DNA from: an uncultured Desulfovibrio sp.
GTDB lineage: Bacteria > Desulfobacterota > Desulfovibrionia > Desulfovibrionales > Desulfovibrionaceae
Assembly (NCBI GenBank): GCA_934546745.1
Contig: CAKTDV010000001.1
Coordinates: 62,001 to 126,000 of the forward strand
Length of the DNA: 64,000 nt
Direction: 5' to 3'
The translations under genes were made by a program, and so were the position numbers. This document shows positions 1 to 8,421 of this stretch, piece after piece; within the stretch, counting starts at the first letter, position 1, and every line of letters starts with the position of its first letter. The notes beneath the pieces are model-generated. The model ran no database searches and was not told the DNA's origin. It was given only the letters and a program-made list of their open reading frames with translations.

Positions 1-384
1 CAGAGGGATGCACTGGGCCAGACCGCCGCCCGCCGCGGAGCCTTTCATACCCATGGTGGGGCCGCCGGAGGGTTGACGGATGGCGGCGGAGGCCCTGAGT
101 CCACGGCGCGCCATACCCTGCAAAAGGCCGATGGTCGTCGTCGATTTGCCTTCGCCCAGCGGCGTCGGGGTGATGGCCGTCACATCCACATACTTGCCTT
201 CGGGACGCCGCTCCAGGCGACGCAGGACGTCGCCGCTCTCGATTTTCCCCATGAACCGCCCATAGGGCAGCAGCTCGTCGTCCTCAAGCCCCAGTTCCCT
301 GGCCACCACCGCAATGGGCTTCATGCGTGTCTCGGCATCCCGCGCAATTTTCCAGTCGGGATAGATGGTCGGATCCAACGCCAT
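1..384 (-). CDS. fhs: formate--tetrahydrofolate ligase, N-terminal part
   Basis: This is the first 128 codons of a leftward gene that runs off the left edge. The product joins formate to tetrahydrofolate using ATP, giving 10-formyl-THF for one-carbon metabolism in the cytoplasm. The N-terminus reads MALDPTIYPDWKIARDAE and is followed by the family's nucleotide-binding segment TPTPLGEGKSTTTIGL at about residues 72-87 and then SGGPTMGMKGSAAGGG, both typical of FTHFS. The ATG at 384 is preceded by GAGGAG at good spacing. It diverges from the small gene at 607. The C-terminal three quarters of the protein are not visible, but identity is secure from this stretch. Confidence 0.95.
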   Translation of the reverse strand, partial: MALDPTIYPDWKIARDAETRMKPIAVVARELGLEDDELLPYGRFMGKIESGDVLRRLERRPEGKYVDVTAITPTPLGEGKSTTTIGLLQGMARRGLRASAAIRQPSGGPTMGMKGSAAGGGLAQCIPL

Positions 385-502
385 GCGACAACTCCTCGGC
401 AACCCCGGCATTCCGCAACGCCACGGGCCGCTCCATTTGCAAATATGAGGGCAACAGAGATACAGCCTCTCCATGAATGAACGGGCACTTCCCGCAGGCA
501 AA

Positions 503-532
503 ACACTACGTTGCGCGAAGCCGCCGCGTCAA
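503..532 (-). promoter_or_regulatory. candidate sigma-70 promoter for fhs
   Basis: On the minus strand TTGACG (527-532) and TAGTGT (503-508) are separated by 18 bases, leaving a leader of about 110 bases before the fhs ATG. This is a pattern match only and the -10 element is weak. Confidence 0.35.
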
Positions 533-606
533 GCCCTCCGCCCTTGCCATGCCCACGATCCTGGCATACGGTACCCTACCGCCCACGAACCTCACAGGAG
601 CCTCAC

Positions 607-978
607 ATGCCGCTGACCGCATCCTCAGGCCGGTTGACCCTCGCCCTTCGTCTCCGATTCGCGGGACAGGACGTTCAGGCGACGCTCACCGGCGGCGACG
701 CCCATGTAGGCGGAACCGCCCTGGCCGCCCCCGGCGTTGCGGCACAGTCGCTTTCCCTGCCCGGACACCGGGATGCGGAACTGGCCCGCCAGCTGGCACA
801 GGGCCTTGCGGACGGCCTTGACTGTACGGCCTGCGTCACCGCGGGCATCCACTATGCCGGTATGACCCACGAAGAAATCGAGGAATGCCGCCGGCTGACC
901 GATGAACTCCTGCGCGCCGCCCTGACGCGCCTGGGAAAAGAACAGGGAAGATGCCATGCTGACCATACGCGATCTTGA
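607..978 (+). CDS. LpdD-like small protein (prenylated-flavin chaperone-like domain)
   Basis: The 123-residue cytoplasmic protein starts at the ATG at 607 behind AGGAG. The order of motifs (GGDAHVGGTALA, a GHRDAELAR segment, then VTAGIHYAGMTHEEIEE) follows the pattern I associate with LpdD-like domains: GGDxPHxGAVAL, GHKD, and TAGIHxDNATPEEI. LpdD is the small subunit of gallate-type decarboxylases and the domain also occurs alone as a proposed prenyl-FMN chaperone. No UbiD- or LpdC-type decarboxylase gene is in the window, so a role in prenyl-FMN handling is inference. The gene overlaps the next one by 23 bases, so the two are probably co-transcribed and translationally coupled. It diverges from fhs. 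Confidence 0.55.
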   Translation: MPLTASSGRLTLALRLRFAGQDVQATLTGGDAHVGGTALAAPGVAAQSLSLPGHRDAELARQLAQGLADGLDCTACVTAGIHYAGMTHEEIEECRRLTDELLRAALTRLGKEQGRCHADHTRS

Positions 979-1174
979 AGAGCTGGAACATTACATGCGC
1001 TCCGGACAACTGGAGGCCGATTTCAGAGACGGTTGTGAAAACGATCGCTTCCATCTCCTTGAATTGCTGGAAAAACTTATGGATGTTGCGGAGCTGGCCG
1101 ACGAAACGGCCACAAGGGTCATTTTTCGCGGGCGTCTGGGCGCGCTCATGGGACGGCGCGCGACGCGGGACTGA
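956..1174 (+). CDS. small acidic hypothetical protein
   Basis: A 72-residue, mostly helical, charged protein without signal peptide or membrane segment. The ATG at 956 lies inside the 3' end of the LpdD-like gene (23-base overlap), and that upstream sequence contains a GGGAAGA stretch that can serve as ribosome-binding site. It is rich in Glu, Leu and Asp and has no Cys pair or known catalytic motif that I recognise. Its overlap with the LpdD-like gene suggests they act together. I cannot assign a function. The acidic composition and plausible start make it more likely a real gene than a shadow. Confidence 0.5.
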   Translation: MLTIRDLEELEHYMRSGQLEADFRDGCENDRFHLLELLEKLMDVAELADETATRVIFRGRLGALMGRRATRD

Positions 1175-1244
1175 CCCTGGAGCAGGGCGCGGGCGTCCGC
1201 TCCCGCGACCGCCAGAGCGATCACCATGTCCATGCGAAACCGCC

Positions 1245-3344
1245 CTATATCTTTTTTTCAGTCACGGCGGCGCGCACCGCCTCGCACAAGCGGGCAATGT
1301 CTTCCGCCGGGCTCACATAGGGCGGCATAAGGTAGATCAGCCGGTTGAAAGGACGAATCCACACACCGCGTTCCACAAAGAACTCCTGCAGCGCGGCCAT
1401 GTTGACAGGGCGTTCCGTCTCGACGACGCCTATGCCGCCAAGCACGCGCACATCGGCTACGCCGGGCATGACCGCGCAGGGGGAAAGCCCTGTGCGCAGA
1501 CTGCGTTCCAATGCGGCCACCCGCCGCTCCCAGGCCCCCTCCGCCAACAGATCGAGGCTGGCCAGCGCCACGGAGCAGGCCAGAGGGTTTCCCATGAAGG
1601 TAGGCCCGTGCATGAATACCTGTCCGTCGCGGCAGATGCCTTCGGCGACGCCCCGCGAGCAGATGGTGGCGGCCAGTGTCATGATGCCGCCGGTAAGGGC
1701 CTTGCCGCAGCAAAGAATGTCCGGCGTCACGCCCGCATGTTCCAGCGCGAACATCCTGCCAGTGCGGCCAAATCCCGTCGCAATCTCGTCAAAGATAAGC
1801 AGTGCGCCATGTTCGCGGCAACACGCCGCCACGCCACGCAGATATGCGGGATGGTAGAACCACATGCCGCCCGCCCCCTGTACGACGGGCTCAAGAATGA
1901 CGGCGGCAATCTCGTGCCCGTGCTCCTCAAAGGCCCGGCGAACACCTTCCAGAGAGGAGGGGTCAAAGGGACCGTCAAAACGGCAGGCGGGACGCTCCAC
2001 GAAAATCTGTCGCGCCAGTACGTCCCTGAACAGCGTATGCATGCCTGTCACGGGATCGCAGACCGACATGGCGCCCAGCGTATCGCCATGATAGCCGCCG
2101 CGCGGGGTCAGGAAACGAACCTTTTCCTTTCCGCCCATGCTCTGCTGATATTGCAGCGCCATCTTGAGGGCCACCTCGACGGCCACGGACCCGGAATCGG
2201 CGAGAAAGACGCGATCCAGGCCGTCAGGGAGAAGTTTCAAAAGGCGTTCGGCCAGCAGCACGGCGGGTTCGTGCGTCACGCCGCCAAACATGACATGGGG
2301 CATACGCCCTGCCTGCCGTCGCAGGGCAGCCGTCAACTTGGGATGGTTATAGCCATGAATGGCGGTCCACCAGGAAGACATGCCGTCCACCAGCTCACGT
2401 CCGCCGGCCAGCGCAAGCCGGTTCCGGCGGCTGCGCTCCATGACAAAAACCGGCAGCGGATTTGTTGCCGATGTATAGGGATGCCAGAGGCTCTGGCGAT
2501 CCCGATCCTGTAAATCCCGTACCCGTGCGGCAACTTCCTCTCCGGCACAGGGATCGCAGGCCTGACGCACCACGTCCACCAGCGGCGCGCAGGCCTGAGC
2601 CAGAGACTGCCAGGCCAGAGAGGCGCGCGGCCGGATATGAAGATCAGGCTCAAAGGGGAGGATGAGAAGCGGCGTACCCAGCCCCGCCAGACGCCGGCGC
2701 AGAAGATCCTCATTGTCCCGCCTGATAGCCGGAGTGTCCGTTTCCTGTCCCGAAGGCGGCAGCGGCCGGGTATCGGAAAGGACAACGCCGGCCAGTCTCA
2801 GACCGCGGGAAAGGAGAGCCTCAACAGACAGCAGCATATGATTGAGGCCCCCCAGATAATTGCCGCCCACCAGCAGGACGGGCAGGCCCAGGGCTTCCAT
2901 CAAATCCAGCATATCCTCCGTCTCGTTAAGCGGCACGTGCAGGCCTCCCGCCCCTTCCAGCAGCATCCCCCGCGCGTCGCTGTCGCTTTCCCAGTAGCGC
3001 ATGACGGCGGCGCGCAGGCTCTCCGCATTCAGATGCGCGCCTTCCCGTCCGGCGGCCAGATGGGGAGAGGCTGGCATGGCGAAGCAGCGAAGGGTCTCCG
3101 GTGTGACGGCATCGCGCAGGTCCTCAACGGCGGCGGCATAGACGGCGGCATCGCCGCGCACATCGCCGGGACAGGAAACGCCCGTCTGTACGATCTTGAT
3201 CGGGCGTACCCGCACACCAGCCCTGCCACAGGCCCGCAGCAGCGCCGCCAGAGCAACGGTCTTCCCCACGTCCGTTCCGGTTCCGCTTACGAAAAGGCCA
3301 CGCAGGGGCCTGCTCCCGCGCGATGTCCGCACCTGCCCGCTCAT
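1245..3344 (-). CDS. bioDA: bifunctional dethiobiotin synthetase / adenosylmethionine-8-amino-7-oxononanoate aminotransferase
   Basis: This 699-residue fusion carries out two consecutive biotin steps. Residues about 15-235 are BioD, with P-loop GTGTDVGKT at 21-29, KIVQTG near 50 and EGAGGLHVPL near 129-138; it closes the ureido ring of DAPA with CO2 and ATP. Residues about 280-699 are the PLP enzyme BioA, with LWHPYT at its start, SGSVAVEVALK, GGYHGDT, DEIATGFGRTG and the Schiff-base lysine in CGKALTGG; it makes DAPA from KAPA using SAM as amino donor. The BioA half therefore feeds the BioD half. The start ATG overlaps the bioB stop by four bases, so translation is coupled. No bioF, bioC, bioH or birA is in the window. 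Confidence 0.95.
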   Translation of the reverse strand: MSGQVRTSRGSRPLRGLFVSGTGTDVGKTVALAALLRACGRAGVRVRPIKIVQTGVSCPGDVRGDAAVYAAAVEDLRDAVTPETLRCFAMPASPHLAAGREGAHLNAESLRAAVMRYWESDSDARGMLLEGAGGLHVPLNETEDMLDLMEALGLPVLLVGGNYLGGLNHMLLSVEALLSRGLRLAGVVLSDTRPLPPSGQETDTPAIRRDNEDLLRRRLAGLGTPLLILPFEPDLHIRPRASLAWQSLAQACAPLVDVVRQACDPCAGEEVAARVRDLQDRDRQSLWHPYTSATNPLPVFVMERSRRNRLALAGGRELVDGMSSWWTAIHGYNHPKLTAALRRQAGRMPHVMFGGVTHEPAVLLAERLLKLLPDGLDRVFLADSGSVAVEVALKMALQYQQSMGGKEKVRFLTPRGGYHGDTLGAMSVCDPVTGMHTLFRDVLARQIFVERPACRFDGPFDPSSLEGVRRAFEEHGHEIAAVILEPVVQGAGGMWFYHPAYLRGVAACCREHGALLIFDEIATGFGRTGRMFALEHAGVTPDILCCGKALTGGIMTLAATICSRGVAEGICRDGQVFMHGPTFMGNPLACSVALASLDLLAEGAWERRVAALERSLRTGLSPCAVMPGVADVRVLGGIGVVETERPVNMAALQEFFVERGVWIRPFNRLIYLMPPYVSPAEDIARLCEAVRAAVTEKKI

Positions 3345-4291
3345 GGCCGCACCACCTCAAAACCGGCGTCGGCTATCATACGGACATCCCGCATGACACC
3401 GCTACCGGGGGTCGTCAGATAATCGCCCGTCATCAGGGCGTTGGCCCCAGCGCGGAAGATGTCCGCCTGCCGCGCTCCCAAAACCTGCGGACGGCCGCCG
3501 CAGACGCGCAGCGTCGCCTGTGGCAACAGGCAGCGCAGGAGGGCAATGATGCGCAACGCCTCCCCGGCTTCCAGCAGCGGCTGATCGGCCAAGGGCGTAC
3601 CTGGGTGGGGGTAGAGGAAATTGACAGGGACATTGACAACGCGCAGATCCGCCAGTTCCAGGGCAAAACGGCACCGATCCTCCCATGATTCGCCAATGCC
3701 GAAGAGGCCCCCCGTACAGGTGGACAAACCGGCCGATCGCGCCCGCACGACGGTTGCCCTGCGCTGTTCCCATGTCTGCGTCGTACACAGGGCGGCATAG
3801 CGCGCCGACGCCGTTTCCAGATTATGATGGAAACGGCGCAGGCCCCAGGCGGCAAGGCGATCCAGCGCCGTCCGCGGGAGACGCCCCAGCGATCCACATA
3901 CGCGTGCGCGGACATACTCAGGGAGAGATTGCAATACCTGCCCGACAACAGCCAGCTCTTCTTCCTGCAACGCGCCGCCGCTGGTGACGATGCCTATATG
4001 CCGTACCGGCAGCTCTGAGAGCCGGAGAACGCGTTCCCGCAGTTCTCCGCCGTCCAGCATGGGAAAGACGGAAATGGCCGCCGCGCTGCGGCTGCTCTGC
4101 GAGCAGAAGGCGCAATCCATACCGCAATTGCCGCTACGGGCATTAATAATGGCGCACAGGCTGACGCGCTTTCCAAAATGGGCCTCGCGCACGGCATCCG
4201 CACGACGCAGAAGCTCTTCCTCAGGGAGGCGCGTCAGACTCAGGGCCTCGTCCAGCGTCGTCGCCGAAGCGGCGGCATGTGTTCCCGCCAT
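3341..4291 (-). CDS. bioB: biotin synthase (radical SAM)
   Basis: BioB inserts sulfur into dethiobiotin, the last step of biotin synthesis. The 316-residue protein has the radical-SAM cluster motif CGMDCAFC (CxxxCxxC) after NARSGN, the conserved HHNLETA segment for the second cluster and substrate, and VNFLYPHPGTPLA near the middle. I start at ATG 4291 (MAGTHAAA), which has TAAGGAGA eight bases upstream, rather than at the in-frame ATG at 4357, which has no convincing site. The stop overlaps the bioDA start (ATGA), so the two form an operon that supplies the last three biotin steps. A MucR-type regulator lies upstream in the same direction, separated by a terminator-like hairpin. Confidence 0.95.
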   Translation of the reverse strand: MAGTHAAASATTLDEALSLTRLPEEELLRRADAVREAHFGKRVSLCAIINARSGNCGMDCAFCSQSSRSAAAISVFPMLDGGELRERVLRLSELPVRHIGIVTSGGALQEEELAVVGQVLQSLPEYVRARVCGSLGRLPRTALDRLAAWGLRRFHHNLETASARYAALCTTQTWEQRRATVVRARSAGLSTCTGGLFGIGESWEDRCRFALELADLRVVNVPVNFLYPHPGTPLADQPLLEAGEALRIIALLRCLLPQATLRVCGGRPQVLGARQADIFRAGANALMTGDYLTTPGSGVMRDVRMIADAGFEVVRP

Positions 4292-4360
4292 ACCTGTCTC
4301 CTTAGTCCCGAAGCGGGGCGGCAAACCGCTTTCCGCCCTCACCAGCGAAAAGAACATGAC

Positions 4361-4389
4361 AAAAGAAAGACAGCCGCAAAAAGCGGCTG
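4361..4389 (-). terminator. intrinsic terminator between mucR-type gene and bioB
   Basis: A 7-bp GC-rich stem (4371-4377 with 4383-4389) closes a five-base loop. On the minus strand it is followed by a T-rich tail (4361-4370). It lies 32 bases after the regulator stop and 70 bases before bioB. It may end regulator transcription or attenuate read-through into the biotin operon. Confidence 0.65.
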
Positions 4390-4421
4390 CCCCTGTTCCT
4401 CTACGGGTCGCGGGAGAAGGA

Positions 4422-4820
4422 CTATTTCACCTTGCGGCGCTTTTCCCACAGGCGCATATCCTTCATCTTGCGGCGACGTTCCCGTTGCAGGGATTTGCAT
4501 ACCAGCGGCACATCCTTCTTCAGCCCCCACTTTTCCTTGTAGGAGGCCATATCCAGCCCATGCATGGCAAGGTGACGTTTTGTCAGAATTTTAAAGGTCT
4601 TGCCGCATTCCAGGCACGTCACGGATTTTTCCTTGATGGACTTGCGCGCCTCTTCGGCCAGCTCCGCACCGTCGCTCTCGCAGGAGACTTCCCCTTCGGC
4701 CACTGCGCGGATGCTTTGCGCCAGTTTCTGAATAAACGTCGCAATCTCGTCTTCGGTCATTACGCGCACACCGGCCTGCGCGCGCGCAATTTCCAAGGCA
4801 TCTTTCAAATAATCGTCCAT
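4422..4820 (-). CDS. MucR/Ros-family zinc-finger transcriptional regulator
   Basis: A 132-residue DNA-binding protein. The C-terminal half holds the prokaryotic C2H2 finger CLECGKTFKILTKRHLAMH (CxxC-x10-HxxxH), followed by the family's GLDMASYKEKWGLKKDVPLV segment and a basic tail, matching Ros/MucR regulators. The N-terminal half is helical (MDDYLKDALEIARAQ) as in MucR oligomerisation regions. I start at ATG 4820 behind AGGAAG, because the in-frame start at 4886 adds a very basic, non-conserved stretch. Several paralogues of this type are usual in Desulfovibrio. Its position directly upstream of bioB suggests, but does not prove, control of the biotin genes. A promoter with an inverted repeat precedes it. 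Confidence 0.88.
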   Translation of the reverse strand: MDDYLKDALEIARAQAGVRVMTEDEIATFIQKLAQSIRAVAEGEVSCESDGAELAEEARKSIKEKSVTCLECGKTFKILTKRHLAMHGLDMASYKEKWGLKKDVPLVCKSLQRERRRKMKDMRLWEKRRKVK

Positions 4821-4896
4821 GGCGGATCTTCCTGTTGGGGGTTTTCTGCGTCCCATCCTCTCTTTCCTTCCAGGACGCTGCGTCAACGTATAGATG

Positions 4897-4930
4897 GTTT
4901 TGATATAACCAAAACGTTTTTACTCGTCAA
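4897..4930 (-). promoter_or_regulatory. promoter of the MucR-type gene with an inverted repeat over the -10
   Basis: The minus strand has TTGACG (4925-4930), a 17-base spacer and TATATC (4902-4907). A 6-bp inverted repeat, GTTTTG/CAAAAC (arms 4897-4902 and 4910-4915), overlaps the -10 element and could be an operator. MucR/Ros proteins bind AT-rich sites and often repress themselves, so autoregulation is a reasonable guess. The leader is about 75 bases. Confidence 0.5.
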
Positions 4931-4952
4931 CAAGGAGGCCCGCGATCCTCTC

Positions 4953-5714
4953 TTAATCATCGCACAGGGGCTCGGTATAGGATGCAGTACCCCAGAAACC
5001 CTCGTTTACGTATTGCCAGAGGATACCGCTCCCAACATATGTTCTTTCTATGTTTCCCGCGCCATTCAACGGCATCTGAACGCTGAACGCCTCACGCGCC
5101 CTCTGCTCAAAACGCCGCACATAGTCCGCCTTTCCATACGGCAGCGCCGTAAGCGAAACAATGTCCTCGGGGAGCGCCTCCCGATACTCCATGACGATCT
5201 TGCCCCTGTCAAAGTTGCACCGGGAGGCAAACGCGCGGACTATCCACCGTTGCGGCACTGTATCCTTCCGTTGCAAGGCCTGCGGATGCGTCAGAGGCAT
5301 AAAGGGATCGCGTTCCGTTCCGGCAAGGAAGGTGAACGCCTGGAAGCCCTCTCCGCCAAGGATCTCCGTTCCCGGATTGACGCTGAACGGCCGGCGCATG
5401 TCCCCATCCCACGTCCATTGCACAGGCAATTCCCCATGAGCCACAATGGCCAGAGGTCCTTTGCCCGGCGTGCCGTAGACGGCGTACCAGCTGCGGAAAG
5501 CAAGCCCTCCGATAACGCCGCAACGCATCAGACGCCCGCGCCCCTCGCCGCCAACAAGAAACGGCAGGGACGTCGCGCCCAGCGAGATGGAGGGACGGGC
5601 CGTAGAGACATAGCGATCGTTCTCCAGTCCCCGCCGCTGACTTCCGTCACCGGCGCACCCCGCCGCCAGAAGGCCGCACATCAGGGCCGCCGCCATCGCC
5701 ATAGGCCATCGCAT
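4953..5714 (-). CDS. exported lipoprotein of unknown function (possibly DUF4851)
   Basis: A 253-residue protein starting at ATG 5714 behind AAAGGAGG. The N-terminus is a lipoprotein signal: MRWPM, a hydrophobic core, then the lipobox LAAGC with Cys at residue 20, so it should be lipidated and anchored in the envelope. The mature part has an IGGLAFRSWYAVYGT segment and many aromatic residues but no catalytic motif that I recognise. It resembles the DUF4851 lipoproteins seen in Desulfovibrio, an assignment from memory that needs a profile search. It sits 72 bases downstream of the TPR gene on the same strand, so it may belong to the same transcript. Confidence 0.75.
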   Translation of the reverse strand: MRWPMAMAAALMCGLLAAGCAGDGSQRRGLENDRYVSTARPSISLGATSLPFLVGGEGRGRLMRCGVIGGLAFRSWYAVYGTPGKGPLAIVAHGELPVQWTWDGDMRRPFSVNPGTEILGGEGFQAFTFLAGTERDPFMPLTHPQALQRKDTVPQRWIVRAFASRCNFDRGKIVMEYREALPEDIVSLTALPYGKADYVRRFEQRAREAFSVQMPLNGAGNIERTYVGSGILWQYVNEGFWGTASYTEPLCDD

Positions 5715-5786
5715 GGGGCAATCCTCCTTTCCTCGTGATGCTGTTGCATTCCCTGGAGCACGCCGGCATTCCAGCGCGGGTGGCCA

Positions 5787-8393
5787 TCATCGCCCAGGAG
5801 TTCTGGAGCCTGTCTCGCTCTGTCCGCCAAGGTAATTCTGCAAATCACGCGATACCTCAAAGGAGCGTAGCTCCGTCGCCGCGGATTTCCCAAAGGGAGA
5901 ATCGGGGAACTTGGCCACAATATCCTCCAGGAGCGCGCGCGCGCGGGCCGCGTCGCCCAGTTTCCGGTAGAGGCGCGCTTCCCGGTAGCGCAGCCCCGGA
6001 TAATCCGGCGATGAGGCGTCCGGTACGTAGGTACGGTAGCGATCCACCCATTCCAGAGCCTCAGGAAGACGGTTGGCCACTTCGCATATATCCATGAGCG
6101 CCGCGATGGCTTCCTTGATCCGCAGCGGATCCGACTTGTCCGAACGCTCGTTCTCCAGGCGGGTAAAGAGATCCAGCACTTGCTTGTAGTACGTATAGGC
6201 GGCATGCACATCGGGATGATTGGGGTTGGCCGCATCCCGCGCCAGATAATAGGTGGCGTACGCCCGCTGATACAGGGGAAATTCCTGCCGCCGGGCAATC
6301 TGCCGCCACATGGCAAGAGCCGCCTCGTCCCGATTGAGATTCTGGGCGGACAGGGCCATGGCGTAATCCAGCTGCAACCGCAGGCCGGGGCTCATATCCC
6401 ATGAATGCACAAGACGGGCCAGTTCAAGAATCTTCTCCCACGCCCCGGCCCTGATATAGCGATTGAAGTATTCCGCAAACGCCATTTCTCCATAGCGGGG
6501 GTCTTTGGGGGATTTGAGAAACTCGCTTATCAACCCAAGATAGCGGGCATCGTCGCCGCGCTCCCTGTAGCCCTGGGCCAGGGCGTAGCGCATCGTAGGA
6601 TCAATGGGCCCATAACGCTGGCGCACCAGCGGGAAGCCGTTCCACAGCAGCAGGATGCGTCCGTAGTTCTGTTCCGCCAGCGCATTTGTCAATTCTTTCT
6701 GGAAAGCCGCCCAGATGATGTCGCGAGCCTGCGGCACATCCTGATGGTCGGGATACATATCCACAAAATCAGCCGCCTTACCCATGGCCTCAGTGTAACG
6801 CTTGTCCCACAGAAGCCACATGGCGTACTTGAGGCGCGAAATCACCGCCGACGGCTGTGTGTTGGACGCTTCCGCCAGGCTGCTGTAGAGCTGTTCTATA
6901 CCGGTATCGCCCCGCCGCCCGAAAATGGGCGTCATCATGGCATACGTCACCGGCGCGTCGTAGATCCCCTTTTCGCCGAGACGCATCCGGGCCGTAATGG
7001 TCGGATCCGCATTGGGCCAGTGCCGTACAAGCTGCTGATAGAGAACCGTCGCCGCGGGCCAGTCCTTGTGCGTGGCGTACATGTCCGCCATGGAGAGCAG
7101 CAGCGCGTCGTTGCCTTCCCGCTTGGGTTCCAGATTGAGGTACAGCCACAACAGTTCGCGGGCTGTCTCATCCTTGCCCAGCGCGCGCGCATTGGCGGAC
7201 TGCATCAGCAGAAAACTTATATCATCAAGATAACAACGCGGCCAGCGCTTGTTGACAAAGTCAAGGATGGTCTGCGTATCGTTATGCCGCCCCAGATTGT
7301 ACAGCGCGCGCGCAAGCCCCATGGAGGCCCGCTCAAGCGCGGCGCTTTCGGGATACCTGTCCAGCACAAGACTGAAAGAGTGTACAGCCTCCTCATTCAT
7401 TGCGTGCGCGATCTGCGCCGTGCCGAGTTCCGTCAGACCGTCGGCCACTTCGGCATAGCCCGGGTAACGGCGATACAGCGCCATGATATACGCGCCCGCG
7501 CCGTTGACGTCGTTGACGGCCAGATTGATACGCCCCAGACGCAACATGGCCGAGGGCGCGTGTTCATAGTGCAAATCGGCATTAAGCGCTTCCGACGTCG
7601 CCGCCATGAGCTCGTCATAGCCTTCCAGCGGCTTATCCTTATAGATCGCCCACAGGCAGTCGCTGATCATGTACAGGGTCTCAAGCCGCGTCGCCTTGGA
7701 GATACCAGCCGCATCCTTGAGTTCCCGCAAAATGGGCAGGGCATGTGCAAACTGCCCCCCCTCCATGAGTTCCTGAGCCTCGGCCAGCATCTTCTCCGGC
7801 TCAAGCGGCTTGGGGACGGGATTGCCCTGTTCGTCCACATAGATGACAGCGGGAGGCTCTTCCTTGGACTTTTCCTTTTCTTCCAGAGGGGCGGCATCAA
7901 GAAAAGCGGCGGCAGCGGCCTGTTCCTCCGCCGTTGAAACAGGCGGCATCGCGGGCGCCGGGGGCGCTGGCGGGGGAGTCGCGGGAGCCGGAGGCATCTC
8001 CGGGGCTGGCATGGGCGCGGATTCGGCGACCGCCGGGGCGGGGGGCCGCGCGCCCTCCGCGCCGGCCGGCATGGCGGACGCCGCACGGCCGCCGGGAATG
8101 GCCTCCTGCGTGGAAAGGCCGCCCTTGACCGGCCAGTCCGAAGGGCCGCCGGGATTGACGGGGGAATACAGACTCTGCCCATCGACGACGCGGGCGCCGA
8201 AGCCGCCGCCCGCATCGGCGCCCAGGACGGGCGACGAGCCCAAAAGAACAGCGCAGGCCGCTCCCAGAAAAACGGCGGCCGCGGCGCCGCGATCCAGGCG
8301 TCCCATGACGCCTTTGCGCCCACAGGTCAGAGCTTCCGTTGCGCGCAGCGCACGCACGTTGCGGCCATCTTGCCGGCGTTGTCTGCTGTTCAT
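5787..8393 (-). CDS. large exported TPR-repeat protein
   Basis: The product is about 868 residues. A hydrophobic signal segment (AAAAVFLGAACAVLLG) is followed by a Pro/Ala-rich low-complexity linker (about residues 90-150), and then by many helix-turn-helix TPR-like units with typical patterns such as ALPILRELKDAAG, AVHSFSLVLDRYPES and ARALLEDIVAKFPDSPFG. It should be a periplasmic or membrane-anchored scaffold. ATG 8393 has AGAGG nine bases upstream and lies 28 bases after the sigma-54 regulator stop. ATG 8306 (MGRLDRGAAAAVF) also has AAAGG and would give a more standard signal peptide, so the start is uncertain. It is probably co-transcribed with the regulator. The partner is unknown. Confidence 0.8.
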   Translation of the reverse strand: MNSRQRRQDGRNVRALRATEALTCGRKGVMGRLDRGAAAAVFLGAACAVLLGSSPVLGADAGGGFGARVVDGQSLYSPVNPGGPSDWPVKGGLSTQEAIPGGRAASAMPAGAEGARPPAPAVAESAPMPAPEMPPAPATPPPAPPAPAMPPVSTAEEQAAAAAFLDAAPLEEKEKSKEEPPAVIYVDEQGNPVPKPLEPEKMLAEAQELMEGGQFAHALPILRELKDAAGISKATRLETLYMISDCLWAIYKDKPLEGYDELMAATSEALNADLHYEHAPSAMLRLGRINLAVNDVNGAGAYIMALYRRYPGYAEVADGLTELGTAQIAHAMNEEAVHSFSLVLDRYPESAALERASMGLARALYNLGRHNDTQTILDFVNKRWPRCYLDDISFLLMQSANARALGKDETARELLWLYLNLEPKREGNDALLLSMADMYATHKDWPAATVLYQQLVRHWPNADPTITARMRLGEKGIYDAPVTYAMMTPIFGRRGDTGIEQLYSSLAEASNTQPSAVISRLKYAMWLLWDKRYTEAMGKAADFVDMYPDHQDVPQARDIIWAAFQKELTNALAEQNYGRILLLWNGFPLVRQRYGPIDPTMRYALAQGYRERGDDARYLGLISEFLKSPKDPRYGEMAFAEYFNRYIRAGAWEKILELARLVHSWDMSPGLRLQLDYAMALSAQNLNRDEAALAMWRQIARRQEFPLYQRAYATYYLARDAANPNHPDVHAAYTYYKQVLDLFTRLENERSDKSDPLRIKEAIAALMDICEVANRLPEALEWVDRYRTYVPDASSPDYPGLRYREARLYRKLGDAARARALLEDIVAKFPDSPFGKSAATELRSFEVSRDLQNYLGGQSETGSRTPGR

Positions 8394-8421
8394 GAAGGCA
8401 TACCTCTGCAGCATGGGCGCA

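Noticed and set aside
975..2513. A long rightward reading frame of about 512 codons opposite bioDA (similar long frames oppose the dcw genes at 23300-25102, 27167-29047 and 28857-30611).
   Set aside because: They lie antisense to genes with clear family motifs and have the composition expected of GC-rich antisense shadows, without ribosome-binding sites or recognisable domains.
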